A stretch of 64,000 nucleotides of DNA from Hsuehochloa calcarea (GCA_036346395.1 CM070596.1:22854177-22918176); one strand, 5' to 3'. Positions 1 to 11,569 are shown, counted from the stretch's first letter. A program made the numbers and translations. The notes: generated by a model not told the origin, from the letters alone.

Positions 1-919
1 GAAAGCTAGGGTTTTATTTCGATCAAGATTGGGCCACATTACGCATCAACCCCACGCTGATCCGTATCATCTTGGCATTAGAGCGTGGTTAATCACGGTA
101 CGTGAAAAAATATTCTTACTAATTTCAGATTATCATCATGTAGGGAACAAGCAAGCATGGTTCCAATGGTGGATCGATTGAGAAGGAAAAGGAGCCTATG
201 TATGGTGATGCACTATTGAGGATGTACGTGCTCAATTTGATGCACATACCGTTTTTTTTATCGCGAGAAGGTGTTGCATCATCAACATGACGTTCAAATT
301 CAAGGGGTGCAGGCTACGCTCAACGATGGCCTCAATGCGCCCAAACAACAAATGACAGAGAGATTTGCCAATTTGAACCTTACTATCTGTCGCTTGCAGG
401 AGAGGCTCCCACCGCTGGGAGGAGCTAATGCGCTACTGCTGTCCCAACCACAACATGGATGTGCACAACGTGTTGCACACCATGCTGGAGATGACTTCTA
501 AGTTGCTGATTTCGAGGAGGCTATTTCCAATGATCGAGGAAGATAGTAATGATGTCCACGATGTGATTACTTTTGATTATTGAGGTGCTAGACATGGTGG
601 ACATCATAATGGAGGTGATGAACGTGAAGACGACGGTATCAGGAGAATCAACATCACCATACCGGAGTTCAAGGGTAGATCTGATCTGAAGGTTTATTTG
701 GAGTGGGAGATGGGTGTCAATCAATTTTTTGACAACTACCACTACTCTAAAGAGAATGTTCATGTTGCTTCGAGTGAGTTCACCGAATACACTATTATTT
801 GGTGGGATCAATTGAATCATGCAGGGGAACATCCTAACACTTGAGAGGCGATGAAACAAGCTATGCGAGAATGATTTGTACCAGCATACTATACAAGGAT
901 GTCGCATACAAAGAGATGA
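1..919 (+). pseudogene. Ty3/gypsy gag remnant, 5' part (interrupted)
   Basis: Reading the plus strand from about 630 to 915 gives a degenerate gypsy Gag: a block resembling 'ITIPEFKGRSD..YLEWE' followed by 'EFTEYTIIWWDQLNHAG' and 'AMKQAMRE.FVPAYYTRMSHKEM', interrupted by several in-frame stops. This order is typical of the plant gypsy Gag capsid region. Upstream, about 72-90, is a sequence resembling a degraded tRNA-iMet primer-binding site (TTGGCATTAGAGCG), so the first ~70 bases may be the end of the element's 5' LTR (inference). The gag is cut at 919 by insertion of a solo LTR and resumes at 5127 and again at 9624. It is decayed and non-functional. The family assignment is good; the 5' limits are uncertain because the window edge cuts it. 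Confidence 0.7.
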
Positions 920-3034
920 TGCAACATCCCAAAGTTCTGTTACTAAAATTTAAATTAATAATGTTATTATTTTATTTGATTGTCTGGTTGCCAATGAATT
1001 TTCTCGATTTTCTGTAACCTAAAAAGAGTTTTCAAGGTTAAAAGGAAAAAAGAAAAAAAAATATTTAATTTCTTGATTTTAAGGTCAAAAAAAATTATTG
1101 AGTTTTTTGGGATTTTATTGGATTTAAAGTGAAAAATAAAATTTTAATTAATTTCTGGAATTTTCTGGTATTTAAAAAGGTTTTTTATATTTTCTAGAAA
1201 ATAAAATTAAAAATAAAAGCCAACTTTAAGTTGAAATTATTTTTATTAAGTTTAAAATAATTCTAGAATTTTTTGTGAATTTTTAGACTCTATTTGCTAT
1301 ATTCTAAAAATGTACTCGCATTATGGTTTAAATGATATTTCGAAAATAAAAAAATGAACTCCCACCAGTCACCCATCCCAACCCTCCCAAAGACCCAACA
1401 CGCTTAACATTTGCATTGCCAATGCACTGCCATCTGTACTTTTTATTTCATTTGAATAAATGGATTCTCTTTCTTCCTTTTATTCTTTTATTTCTTTCTC
1501 TCTCCCCGCTTTTCCCTTTCTTCTTCCCAACTGGCCTCACGTCCAGAACCGAGCAACGCCATGAGTGCTCCTCTGAAGCTTTCAAAACCCGAGATTTCTT
1601 CCACGCTTCTTCCCCAAATTAATGGCAATCAATTCCTCTAATCACTCCACATCCATCCCGGCCGTTCCTCCCCTCATTAATGCGCAAAATCAACAGAAAA
1701 CGACATGTCCGGCCGTGACATACGTGCATTGATCTCCCTCCTCGGTCCACCTCCACCACTATATAAGAGAGCCCTGGGTACCTCCCCTCTCGCTCATCTA
1801 TCCCTGAAAATATTAGCTTCTATCTCTCTTCCTTCACGACGCAATCGAAAATTTTCCGACGCCGGCCAAACTCTGTTCATCGGCTATTTGTGTCGCGTAC
1901 AGTGCAGCCCCGCCACCATCTCCACCACCCCTAGCTTCGCCTCGCGACGTTCTACGTGATGCTCACCTCGCCTTCGCCGGAACATCGCCGGACCACCGTC
2001 GCCCGTGCGCGCGCTCGCCACGGCGTCGCGTCACATCTGGCCGAGCCGTCACCACCATGAGATAGAGTACCTCGCCGAGATCCCAACTTGCTAGTTTGCC
2101 GGCCATCTCTCTCTTCCTCTAGCAGGCGTCACAATTATCTCTATTCATGCTTATTCTCTGTTCGGCTGAAGACGAAGTACAATAGAAATTTAATTAGTCT
2201 TTCACTATTCAAACTTAAAGAGTTGGTTAATTCCTTCCAAAAATAATTTATCTCTAATAGAAACTTCGAATCTGATGATTATTTCTCGTAAAATCACCTA
2301 AATTCATCCTTTATTTTGCAATATTTATTTTGTAATTTTTAGTTTTTATTTTATTTTTGCTATTTATTCCATTTACGTGTAGTCGCCGGCACAAGTCGCC
2401 GCCGCCTGAACCGCCACCACCATCGGGTAGAGTAACTCACCGGGGTTCCATTTTTGTTGTTCGCCGACCACCTCTCCCTTCCTATTACCGGTACGGCTAA
2501 TTCCCTCATATCATTTACTATTTACGGTGCAAAGCTACTACTAGTGCATCCTTCCACTCCTATTTAATTCATTCGAAAAATTCGTTCTCTCTCATGCAAA
2601 CTTTAAACCCGTTGATTCTTCCTCCTAAATTTATCTAAATTCATCCTCTAATTTTCAGTATTTATTTCATGCCTTTTATCTTTTATTTAATTTTTGTTAT
2701 TTATTTGGTCCGTTTTGCGCGTCGTTGCCGCCGCCGGTCGACCATGCCCGTTCCACCACAACCGAGGTGAGCGTTGCGTTCCCCGTTCTGCCCTCTTCGT
2801 TTCGCCGCAAACCCCACCCTCTAACTCCTCTCCGTTTGCCCGCAAGACGTCAGCAGCCGCCCGTCGAATGTCTTCTCCGTCGGACTGCGCACCACCGAAG
2901 GTCCTCTCGCCAAGCCATTGACACTATTGAGTTCGCGCCATCGCGTCCTACGCCACATTCTCTCTCCTCGCTGGCGCCACTATTCGTTGTGCACTGTTTT
3001 GCGCACCACCGACACGACCAGTGCTATTGAAACC

Positions 3035-3245
3035 CATCCTACTACCAGTGTTGTTGAAACCTTCCTTCGACAAAGTAGTCGTAGTTTCCTTCGACCTGGT
3101 AATCGTAGCTTCTACCGACTAGGAAGTCGTAGCTTTTCTTTCGACCAGTGTTGTCAAAATCTCTTTCGACCAGTCAGTCGAAACCCTTCTTTCGACCAGT
3201 AAAACATTTCTTTCGACCAGTGTCGTCATAACTCCCTTCGACCAC
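3035..3245 (+). repeat. Tandem array of CTTTCGACCAGT-type units within solo LTR
   Basis: About seven imperfect ~30-bp units, each centred on TTCGACC(A/T)GT or its variant with GTCGTAG, run head to tail. The homologous solo LTR at 41260-45358 lacks this array and has GAATAGTA-type repeats in the same region, so the array is private to this copy or subfamily. Confidence 0.7.
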
Positions 3246-4205
3246 GCAAGATGAACAGTACTTGGACATGAACAGTGTTCGAAGTGAATAGTTCTCAGAA
3301 GAAGAACAATACTCGGATTCCATCTTTTCTTGTGCTATCCAAACATCCGGATGTTCGTTCTCCTTCATACGAACTCTGATTCCGTCGATTCAAATTCCTA
3401 TATTCATATAAAATCGATATCTTACTTCCAGTATTTATCTTATAATTTTTGGATTTTATTTATATTCCATTTGAATGTTATTTGAATTTGGATCGTTTAC
3501 GCATATAGATTTCGACGGCTTCGGACAACCGAATTTCGACGTCGTTTGAGAACAACATATAACCAAGCAAGGCAAGTTATACCTTTGATCATATTTGATC
3601 CCATTATTTCAAATTATGTAAATTCTGTTTTAAATTATTATTGCATGCTTATTTTTATTCAATGTAATTTAAATACCTGTTTAAATTTATAGTTATGCCT
3701 AAATCCTTTGTATGGCCAATGTTGATGTTTGAATCAAATATATTGTCACCCTAGATAAAAACCTAGTTGATACGATAGTATGAACTGGGATCTTTTGAAA
3801 ATATTATGCAAAGATATGCTTAGACAAAAAATGTTTAGTTTGGAAAAATTTTAGCCAAATGATTAACTATTGTTTAAAAGTTTATGGCATTGGTTTGTCA
3901 TGGAAGATTTTACAAACGATTTTGAAAAACAAAAGAAAAAGTTTGTTTGTACTTGGGCGAAGTGGATAATTGGTGGGTGCAGGTTTATGCACGGGCTCAA
4001 TCTGGGTAGGATTGAAGCCTAGGGGTTATTTTGGAAGTCGCCCAAGTCAGTTAAGGACCAATCTTTGAGCCGCATCTTGCAAAACTCCACCGTACTACCA
4101 CAAGCCTAGAATGGGACATGCTAGGCTGAATAATTTGCAACACTCTATTGTTAGTTGTGCCATTTTTGGTGTGTGGGTGTCGGTTAGATAGTATTCTCAC
4201 TTTGC

Positions 4206-4318
4206 GCAAGAGGGGGTTTCGGCGGGTGGTTAACCCAATGGAAGTGAAACCTTAGCGACGCAAGAGGGGGCTTCTAGCGGATGGTTAATCCAAAGTAAGT
4301 GAAACCTTAGCGGGCATG
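4206..4318 (+). repeat. Local tandem duplication in solo LTR
   Basis: Two adjacent ~55-60-bp units share the order GCAAGAGGGGG, GCGG(G/A)TGGTTAA, AAGTGAAACCTTAGCG. The same duplication is present in reverse orientation in the related LTR near 42060-42185, so it predates both insertions. Confidence 0.7.
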
Positions 4319-5126
4319 ACTACTTTGGAATGACGCATTGTAAAGGTCTCGTGATAATCACTTAGTCGCACACCTACGGAAGTGTGTCAGACGGACATTA
4401 AAAGTTGATTATCTCTTGTGGGTAAAGCTATACAACCTCTGCAGAGTGTAAAACTATTCGAATAGCCGTGTCCACGGTCATGGACATGCTGAGCAAAACC
4501 ACTCAAAGTTAGACTTTGATTTTGTTTTAAAATGATTTTTGCAAATGATTTGAGGATGGTTAATCCTTGTGGTAAAATTGGACAGTTAGCCACGTGATAG
4601 GAGGGTATCCATCACCATGTTTCATATGGAGGTTATCCTACTATAAAACTTGAGAATTTATAAAATGAAGTTTAGTTATAGAATAACTGCTTTGAAACTT
4701 AGTACAAATATTTAAAGAAAATATTGCTTTATATTCAACCAATAAACCTTCCTTTGATATATCCATGCATGCAATAACTCTGTTATTAGGTGTAACTTGC
4801 GAGTACGGTAGTTATGCTCACCCTTGCTTCATGCAAATAAATTTCAGAGCAGAAGGACTTCGCTACCGGTGTTGATCTCGACGACTAGACCGCTACCCCA
4901 GTCGATTGATTGTGGCAAATCAGCTGGACTCCACTACTTCTTCGTCTTCCGCTATGTTTGTTTAATGTGGGCTTGTAAGCTTTTCTTGTAATCAACTCTG
5001 TTTATTAATAAAGTTATGCGAATTATGGATGTTACCATATTTGTTTACTGTGTGAACTAGCTACTGATCATGAGACTAGTTTAGAAATGCACAGAGGATT
5101 CTGGGGTATTACTATCGGGTCCGATA

Positions 5127-5263
5127 GATGACGACTTACTCAAGGTGCTAAGATGGTGAGTCGGTACTATCAAGAGATGCAAGTGCTCATGATCCGTACA
5201 AGTGGGCATGAGTCGGCGGAGGTGACAATGACATGTTTCTTCGAGGGTTTGAATGACGATATG
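5127..5263 (+). pseudogene. Ty3/gypsy gag remnant, middle part
   Basis: After the target-site duplication the gypsy Gag resumes and reads about 'QGAKMVSRYYQEMQVLMIR..ESAEVTMTCFFEGLNDDMW', the part normally following the segment that ends at 919. At about 5263/5264 it changes abruptly into minus-strand copia protease sequence. No LTR end or target-site duplication exists at this junction, so it is a deletion breakpoint. Confidence 0.7.
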
Positions 5264-5348
5264 TGGTGAACCATTTTGAGTTTCCGGTCATGTGGCGTGA
5301 ACATCCGGAGTCAACGAACCACGTGTTCTTCCCTTTTCCGCGGTAATC
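5264..5348 (-). pseudogene. Copia protease fragment (truncated)
   Basis: On the minus strand the sequence reads 'GKGKNTWFVDSGCSRHMTGNSKWFT' and then stops matching copia. The DSG triad of a retroviral-type aspartic protease is present, but integrase, RT, RNase H and the 3' LTR are missing. The exon-like start at 5348 follows a CAG splice-acceptor-like site (5349-5351 on the complement) preceded by a pyrimidine-rich run. The same layout occurs in the copia element at 24776. Confidence 0.75.
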
Positions 5349-5379
5349 CTGAAAATCAAGGAACAGAAGAATGATGTAT

Positions 5380-5426
5380 CTCAATACTGGGGTTAGATAA
5401 ACAAGATTTAGGAATCCAGTACTGAG
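5380..5426 (-). promoter_or_regulatory. Conserved inverted repeat at gag 3' end
   Basis: Arms at 5380-5390 and 5416-5426 (11 bp, one mismatch) with a 25-base loop lie just before the gag stop. Equivalent inverted repeats exist at 24706-24752 and 34255-34301 in two other copia elements. Confidence 0.6.
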
Positions 5427-5534
5427 ACACACGTCTGAAAGGAGTATACAAACCAGAAGTACTATCCTTCACTTCATTTAAAATTCGATTATGAGCAATG
5501 TTTAAATTAACATGAGAATTAAAATATCCAGGGG

Positions 5535-5611
5535 CGGTCTGACCGGCGTTATGCTGGCGGTCAGACCGGCGACCAAATCGGTCAGACCGGTGACCACCAG
5601 AGGTCAGACCG
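5535..5611. repeat. Four CGG-N5-CCG palindromes inside copia gag
   Basis: The 11-mers at 5535-5545, 5558-5568, 5579-5589 and 5601-5611 match CGGTC(T/A)GACCG, the last with one terminal mismatch. The same palindrome forms arrays in this element's LTR. Here it lies in coding sequence between the second zinc knuckle and the gag stop and reads partly as RSDR peptides. Confidence 0.8.
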
Positions 5612-7798
5612 CCAGCCTGATACACATTAGAATTAGGATATTTAGAGGCATAATGATTTGCATGTGAGAAGAATCCTAATCCGAGTTTATTCTTTCGGTG
5701 TTACCATGTCTCATAAAAGCTCTAGGTTGCCTGAATGAATTTCTATCAAGATTTTTCCTATCATTTTTCAACCTACGCCAACAGAATTCAATCAAATGCC
5801 CACCTTTCTTGCAATAAGTGCAATGGTACTTGGTACCACTAGAAGAAGCACCATTTGAATTAATACAAGCTTGGGCAAAACCTGCAGATTTAAAAGATGT
5901 TTGTGCAGGTTGGGTTTTGAATTCAATTAAACCTTTTTCCAAGACTTGAATAACTTTTGGGTTTGAATTGTCTTGAAAAGAATTGAATCCTAAACCTTGC
6001 TTCTTATAAGGAGTTTTAGACTTGTCAAGAATCATGTTTAATTGTTTCTTACCTTTAGAAAATTTCTCTAATGTATCATGAAGGTAAGTATTTTCTTTTC
6101 TCAAGTTAACACAAGCATCACAAGTTTTATTCATAGATTTCTCCTTATACAAAGCAATTTCAAGCTTAAGAGTGGAACAAGAAGCACAAGTAGTGTTTTC
6201 AATATTGTCCTTAAGCTTAGCATATTTGACTCTAGCAGCTTCTAAGATATCTTTAATTTCACGTTCTTTTTCTAAACATGAAGTGCAAGGGCTAGAATCA
6301 AACACATCAAAAGCAATCAATTTACTAGATTCTAAACATTTTTCACAAGGTGCACTTTTAATTTCATTTAGTTCAGATCTAGCATTCTCAAGTTGTTGTA
6401 CAGAAATATTATGAGCAGATTGTAACTTGGCAATTTCTGAATACATAGCATGACAAGATAAACATTCATCGGGTTCAAGAGTCTTAGCATTTTTAAGCTC
6501 TACTTTCAGTTTGTTAATCTTTGACTCTAATTTCTTATTTTTTGTCATGACAAATTCTAGTGCTTCATCTTGACTAAGCAATTGCTCAACTATAGAATCA
6601 TATTTAGCAGAAAGCTCATCATAAGAAAAAGATACCTCATCATCATCAATGTCGCTTGTCGACCATGAAGCACATGCCAGTGAAGTCTTTGGCCTTCCCT
6701 TTCTTTTTGCATTGAGGGATCTCCTCCTCCTTGTCCTCCTCACTCCCGGAATCCACATCACTCAAGGATTGATCCTCAAGAGCGGCAAGGACCCGGTGAG
6801 CGGCCTTCACAAGTTTATTAGCCTCATACCTTGATTTGTTGAAAGGGGGCTTCTTCCAAGTTGGCTTACCTTCCTTATGATTGCTCTTACCTTTCAGCTT
6901 GGGGCAATTTGCCCGGATATGATTGAGCTCACCACATTCATAGCATGTCACCGGACCACCTCTCTTTTTGTTTCTCACATTATTGTAGGCCCGTGTGAAT
7001 TTTTTAGCTAGGAAAGCAAATTCTGTCTCAGGAATACTTTCAAGCTCCTCCTCAGAAATCGCAGATAAGCAAGTAAATGAAAAATCAGAAAAAGATTCAA
7101 GAGTACCATCAGAAGACCTTTTGAGAGGATCAACTATCAATGCCATGTTCTCTTTCTTAGGATGATCAACTCTTTTAATTTAATGAGTCTTGAGTTTACT
7201 ATAAAGCAATTCTAAAGTAAGACTTGAAAGATCAACATTCTCCTCTATAGCAGTAGCTTTCATCTCCCACTCCTTGGTGTTGATTGCAGCCAAGAGATGG
7301 GTGGCATTTTCAGATTGAGAATATTCAATATCAACAGCTTTCATTTGATTAATTACTTTATTAAAGCGACTGAAAATGTCATCGATGCTCTCTCCAGGAC
7401 GCATCTCGAATTTATTGTATTCACGCTTGTAAACTGTTTGGCGCACCTTTTTGATTTGGGACGAACCCTCATGATATGTTTCGAGAGTGTTCCAAATTTC
7501 ATGCGCAGTGGCAAGATTGCAAATGCGATCATATTCTTGTCTACCAAGCGCACCATATAAAAGATTTTTAACTTTGTTGTTGTTTACCACAAGAATCGCT
7601 GAAGCAGGTGTTGCAATTTCAGGAATAACCAGCGGGGCTCTAACAACATCCCAAATAGCTTGTCCCTCGCTCTCAAGAAAGACTCGCATACGATTCTTCC
7701 AATAGGCATAGTCGTGCCCATCAAAGATATGTGGTTTAGTAGAAAACTTATCCATCGCCAAAGTTCAGTGACCGGTTAAGATCAAGATTGAACTAACC

Positions 7799-7812
7799 GT
7801 GCTCTGATACCA
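7799..7812 (-). promoter_or_regulatory. Primer-binding site (tRNA-iMet type)
   Basis: On the minus strand TGGTATCAGAGC follows two bases after the end of the LTR (…CCAACA). This is the usual complement of the 3' end of initiator tRNA-Met in plant copia elements, and it fixes the LTR boundary at 7815. Confidence 0.85.
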
Positions 7813-8025
7813 CTTGTTGGACCGAAAAGGCGACTAGAGGGGGGGTGAATAGGAGCACGCTCACTTTTTCCCAAATAATGAATTCAACACAATTTCACTC
7901 CAATAGCTATTAGGAAGCTATGAAGATCAATATACCAGTACAGCGGAAGACTAGTATTGAATCCAATTAAATCCCCTAAACAAAATAACAAAATCAACTA
8001 AGATTGCAAAAGCTCAAAGCACGGG

Positions 8026-8143
8026 CGGTCTGACCTCTGTACCCAACCGGTTGGACCGATTGCTGGGCGGTCTGACCGCTGTTGTGCTGGCGGTCGGACC
8101 GCTCCAAAATCGGTCTGACCGGTGATGACGGGCGGTCGGACCG
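8026..8143. repeat. CGG-N5-CCG palindrome array (LTR end 1)
   Basis: Six copies: exact at 8068-8078, 8091-8101, 8111-8121 and 8133-8143; degenerate at 8026-8036 and 8048-8058. The central base varies while the arms CGGTC/GACCG hold. Confidence 0.85.
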
Positions 8144-9194
8144 GCCGACCGCAACAGATCCAAACAAGAAAATCAGCCCGATGACGAAGTTGCAATTAGG
8201 TGAAACTTTTGATTCTCAACTCCAATCTTTATGAAACTTTGCACACACCTTCTATATACTATTGAGGACCTATTCCAATCGAATATTATGATAATTCTTG
8301 GATAGATCCTGAGCAATTACCAAATGAATAACAGAGGGTCTAAAACCGGGCAAGAACGAAAACTTGATCCTAATGCTTGTTCGTGAGAGATTGATGATCA
8401 AGATGATGCTAGATAGATTCACACTTATCACAGCAAGCTAATTCACGTGAAAGAATCAATCACAAACTCGCGGATCAAAGAAAGCCCTAAAATCACGAAA
8501 TTGAAAGCAAGAACGAAAAGTGACTTATCTCAAGCAAACCTTGCATAGATTAAAAATGTGATCGTTGCTGGATTACACCCACACCATCATAGATCAGTGG
8601 TCAATCCAAGATCACGAAATTCTCCTCAAACCATGAAAAGCCCTAGCCTCCACCTCAACTCCCCCTAAGCCAATTAGGGTTTGAAAGCGACAAAAGAGGT
8701 GAAAAACAGCGAGAGAAAGGGGTGCAGCCACCACCTCCTTCTATTTATAGTGGAGGCCTAGAACTCTCTAGGGTTTGACTCAATTGGGCTCCCGTTAAGG
8801 CCCACTAACAAACGGGTCACACACGCACGCTTCGCAAAGCGCCGTCTTTAACCTTTTGACCTAAACCGCTTCACCATGCGTCATGGATTTGCCAATAGGT
8901 CACCCTTGTCCATCTTGTGTCACGCTTGAGTCGTTGACCTCACCCGGCATCGTCAATCGTTCTGGACCTCAACTCTCCAAGTCTAGTCCCGATCCTCCTC
9001 GCCGTTGACCGTCGTTGACCACCAAGCAACCTGCACAACCACAGACAAGCAAACACGTATTCGGGAACAAGTTCTTCACAACTTGACCCATGTTAGTCAA
9101 AACATGCATCATGCAACACATATGCACTGAAACTCATGACTTTGACCTAACCAACGAACAACGCCGCCACGACGGGCGACGTTCAAGTCAATAC

Positions 9195-9507
9195 CGGTCT
9201 GACCGCTCCATGTGAGCCGGTCGGACCGCCTCTTGGGACTTAGCCGAAGTTCAAGCCCTGAAATTCCGAAACCTTCTGGAAATTAAAAACGAATAGAACT
9301 TGTTACTGGAGACTCCAAAAATTATGAGACCAAGTGCATTGGGATCCCCTCACTTGCCTACAACACCTATTTTTGGCCCAGCTCGTTTTGACCACTTTTA
9401 GGTCACCGCCGGTCCGACCGTCCCACAAGGCCGGTCCGACCGTCCCACAAGGCCGGTCCGACCGATTTGGGACCGGTCGGACCGCCGTGCAAGGACCGGT
9501 CGAACCG
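9195..9507. repeat. CGG-N5-CCG palindrome array (LTR end 2)
   Basis: Copies at 9195-9205, 9218-9228, 9410-9420, 9432-9442, 9454-9464, 9474-9484 and a degenerate one at 9497-9507. Three of them sit in a perfect 22-bp tandem repeat whose spacer is TCCCACAAGG. Confidence 0.85.
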
Positions 9508-9623
9508 CCCCTGTCCAGAATACCTGTAGCTTTGTCGAAAACCCGTGAAACGATAAACCGTAAATACCATTGCCAATTGTCACATCATCCTAAGATCTGG
9601 AGCATATTCCCATGATATCCACA

Positions 9624-10075
9624 GGGATCAACACCCAAACCAATTGCATCCACTACAGCAGTTCGAAGTACATTCAAAGAAGCTTCGAAGGCTATAAGTT
9701 CCGCGGGAAAAGAAGTGTCACATGCTGATTCTAGTGCGTTCTCTACGACTAGAACTATCAACATTGAGTGCTTCAAGTGCAAGGACAGGGATCACATGAA
9801 GAAAGATTGTCCAAAGATAAAGACGATGTTGCTTACACATGACGGCTATGCAACAAAGAGTGAAAGCGAGGAATCTGAGCCTTTCGATGATTATGAGAAA
9901 CAGGAGGTTGTGATCTGTGATTCGGAGGAGGGCATTAGCTAGATGGCTCAAACGGTGCAGCATGATAATACCGTTATTGTGCAGAAGGGACAGTGACAGT
10001 AGTTTCCATATGATCTTTCAATAGTTTGCAATAAGGTAATTAATAGCTCACTCTCTGACGAGGACGAGGTCGAAT
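9624..10075 (+). pseudogene. Ty3/gypsy gag remnant, zinc-knuckle part
   Basis: The plus strand reads 'SKAISSAGKEVSHADSSAFSTTRTINIECFKCKDRDHMKKDCPK', with a gypsy-type CCHC knuckle CFKCKDRDHMKKDC, followed by an acidic stretch and a stop at about 9942. It is the continuation of the gag seen at 1-919 and 5127-5263. Beyond 9942 a decayed gag-protease linker can be guessed up to about 10075. Confidence 0.7.
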
Positions 10076-10080
10076 AGAGG

Positions 10081-10955
10081 CGTCCATGTCAAACCGAATC
10101 GATCTCCTTTGTCGACCGAAGATGGGGGTTCTCATTGAGAACGAAATCTGACAGGGTGTAGGGGCCAAAATCAGAGTGAGAAGGAAACCAGGATAGGGAT
10201 TTGGGGCAAAACTTCGTGCTCACCTCAGGCCAAGATGGAGGGCGGTCAGATCTGGCGGTACTGGTCGAGTCGCAATGCCCGCTCACAGGAAGCGTCGTGA
10301 AACAGTAGGATGCGTCACCTTGCTGAACTACGTTGGGAATCGAGGGCGGTTGCTGGTGCTCAGCGTGAGGAGGGGAGAGGGAGAGACTGACTGAAGACAA
10401 GGCAGTGATGGCTATAATATATAAGGACAACGCCAAAACATTCCGCCTCCCGCGCACGCATTCAAAATTTTTCGCTCTCCCGCACTGCGAATCACAGACG
10501 GTTTCAAACAAAAACCATTTATGATGTAATATCACAAACAATTCTTGTTCAGAACCGTCGTTAATAATTCATAGATGGTTTTCAACATGAACCGTCTATG
10601 ATTTTACCATGACTTGAAATGCCTTACACGTCATTGACGATTCATGTTGAAAACCGTCTCTAATAATATCACAGACGGATGTTGAAAACCATCTCTAATA
10701 ATATCACAGATAGTTCATGTTGAAAACCGTCTGTGAAGTATCGCAAACAGTTCAGAACAAGAACCGACTGTGATACTTCACAGACGGTTTTCAACATAAA
10801 CTATCTGTGATATTACCTCTTCATAGACAATTTTTAGCGCAGCCAGTAACACAGTCAGTCGCTAAACCAAAACCGTCTGTGATTGTATTTAATACAAACG
10901 GTTTTGGTCAACCATCTGTGATGAGGCGTCTAGTATTAGCCTTTTTGTAGTAGTG
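10081..10955 (-). mobile_element. CACTA transposon, 5' end fragment
   Basis: The right edge reads CTTTTTGTAGTAGTG, which is CACTACTACAAAAAG on the minus strand, the hallmark terminus of En/Spm (CACTA) elements. Inward (10480-10940) are many subterminal repeats of TCACAGACGGTTTT in both orientations. A TATA-like stretch (10413-10425) and a pyrimidine-rich leader follow on the minus strand, as expected for the 5' end of a transposase transcript. No matching left terminus or transposase was found, so only about 0.9 kb of the 5' end remains. The left limit is set where gypsy similarity ends. Confidence 0.75.
10699..10815. repeat. Long inverted repeat in CACTA subterminal region
   Basis: Two arms of about 55 bp, starting TAATATCACAGATAGTT and carrying GAAAACCGTCTGTGAAGTATC, are near-perfect complements around a short loop (AGAACAA). 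A transcript through it would fold into a long hairpin. Confidence 0.8.
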
Positions 10956-11479
10956 ATCCCTTCCTCGGCGTGCACAGACGTGGGGAGAGCAGTGTCTCCG
11001 AACCTGTTGTCCCTCGCGATCATGAACGGGTTGGGGCGAATCAGGTTTTTGGGAAGCGTTCGCGTGACTGCTTACGGCTTCTTCTTTTTCCATCATCCTC
11101 TGCGCGTTATCTTCTTCGGATCAAACTCTACCGCGACCTTCATCGGAGTGATTCTCTGTAAGTCACAGTGATGTCATTTGATATGACTAGGCCTTGTTTC
11201 CTAGATATTTGTTATGTTATGCTGTTGATGCCTACTACTGTTAGTGGCATACTTATTCTAGGCTTGACTTGTTAGTGCATATATATGAGATATATATATT
11301 TCAGTTGATGATCATGCTATTGTTTATAGTTCCGAATATGCCTAGTATATATACTGTTGTCGATTCAATTAGTATTTTAGGAATTATAATAATCACAAAA
11401 GTGTACATATACCTAACAAAAACCATATCAACTACGTAATTTTCAAGGGGTTTGATGATACTTGTATGTAAAACTCAAT
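10956..11479. other. Intergenic sequence between CACTA end and NAAT 3' end
   Basis: 10956-11165 is moderately GC-rich, plus-strand exon-like sequence ending in TCTCTGTAAGTCA, which looks like a 5' splice donor; it could be a gene leader fragment. No protein was recognised. 11170-11479 is AT-rich with no feature seen. Confidence 0.4.
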
Positions 11480-11485
11480 TTTATT
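11480..11485 (-). terminator. Candidate polyA signal of NAAT-like gene
   Basis: AATAAA on the minus strand, about 85 bases after the TAA stop of the aminotransferase gene. Confidence 0.55.
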
Positions 11486-11569
11486 CATCGGAAATTCAAA
11501 GTTCCACATTGGTGAAACGCACAAATAGAAATGACTGAAAATGATTAACAACTTCATTTTCAGGTACAA

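Larger units (their letters stand above)
920..5126 (+). mobile_element. Solo LTR, 4.2 kb, gypsy (RIRE3/RIRE8-like design)
   Basis: The block starts TGCAACATCCC and ends CGGGTCCGATA. It is flanked by a perfect 5-bp target-site duplication GATGA (915-919 and 5127-5131) and sits inside a gypsy gag. It is homologous in reverse complement to 41260-45358, whose ends are TGTAACATCCC and GGGTCCGACA, so one end here has mutated from CA to TA. No internal retroelement sequence lies between the duplications, so it is a solo LTR left by LTR-LTR recombination. From start to end it holds an AT-rich stretch (930-1350), a pyrimidine-rich segment with a TATA-like 'ctatataaga' near 1759, GC-rich segments (1860-3050), a private tandem array (3035-3245) and a conserved block (4327-4500). 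Small open frames inside are not considered genes. Confidence 0.9.
5356..7761 (-). pseudogene. Copia gag, frameshifted
   Basis: Three minus-strand frames make up one Gag. Residues from 7761 ('MAMDKFSTKPHIFDGHDYAYWKNRM') to 7180 are the copia gag capsid-type domain. 7146-6646 holds a CCHC zinc knuckle, CYECGELNHIRANC, at 6904-6945. 6761-5676 is a long coiled-coil region with repeated CxxC pairs and a second CCHC knuckle (CTYCKKGGHLIEFC). The last segment ends in a TGA at 5356-5358 just after a conserved inverted repeat. Frames are shifted between segments by small indels. Gag would package the RNA and form virus-like particles. The first ATG at 7761 is about 40 bases inside the primer-binding site, as expected. 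Whether the shifts are real mutations or sequencing errors cannot be decided here. Confidence 0.8.
7815..9623 (-). mobile_element. 5' LTR of truncated copia element
   Basis: In plus orientation the LTR begins TGTTGGACCG and ends GATATCCACA. It belongs to the same family as the LTRs at 30933-32825 and 36983-38865. It carries CGG-N5-CCG palindrome arrays near both ends (8026-8143; 9195-9228 and 9410-9507). The element lies on the minus strand, so this is the 5' LTR. Its partner and most of pol have been deleted, so no target-site duplication can be paired; bases 9624-9628 (GGGAT) would be one copy. Confidence 0.85.

Noticed and set aside
10089..10541. 150-codon minus-strand frame as a gene
   Set aside because: It spans the CACTA subterminal repeats, TATA-like stretch and leader; translation resembles no protein.
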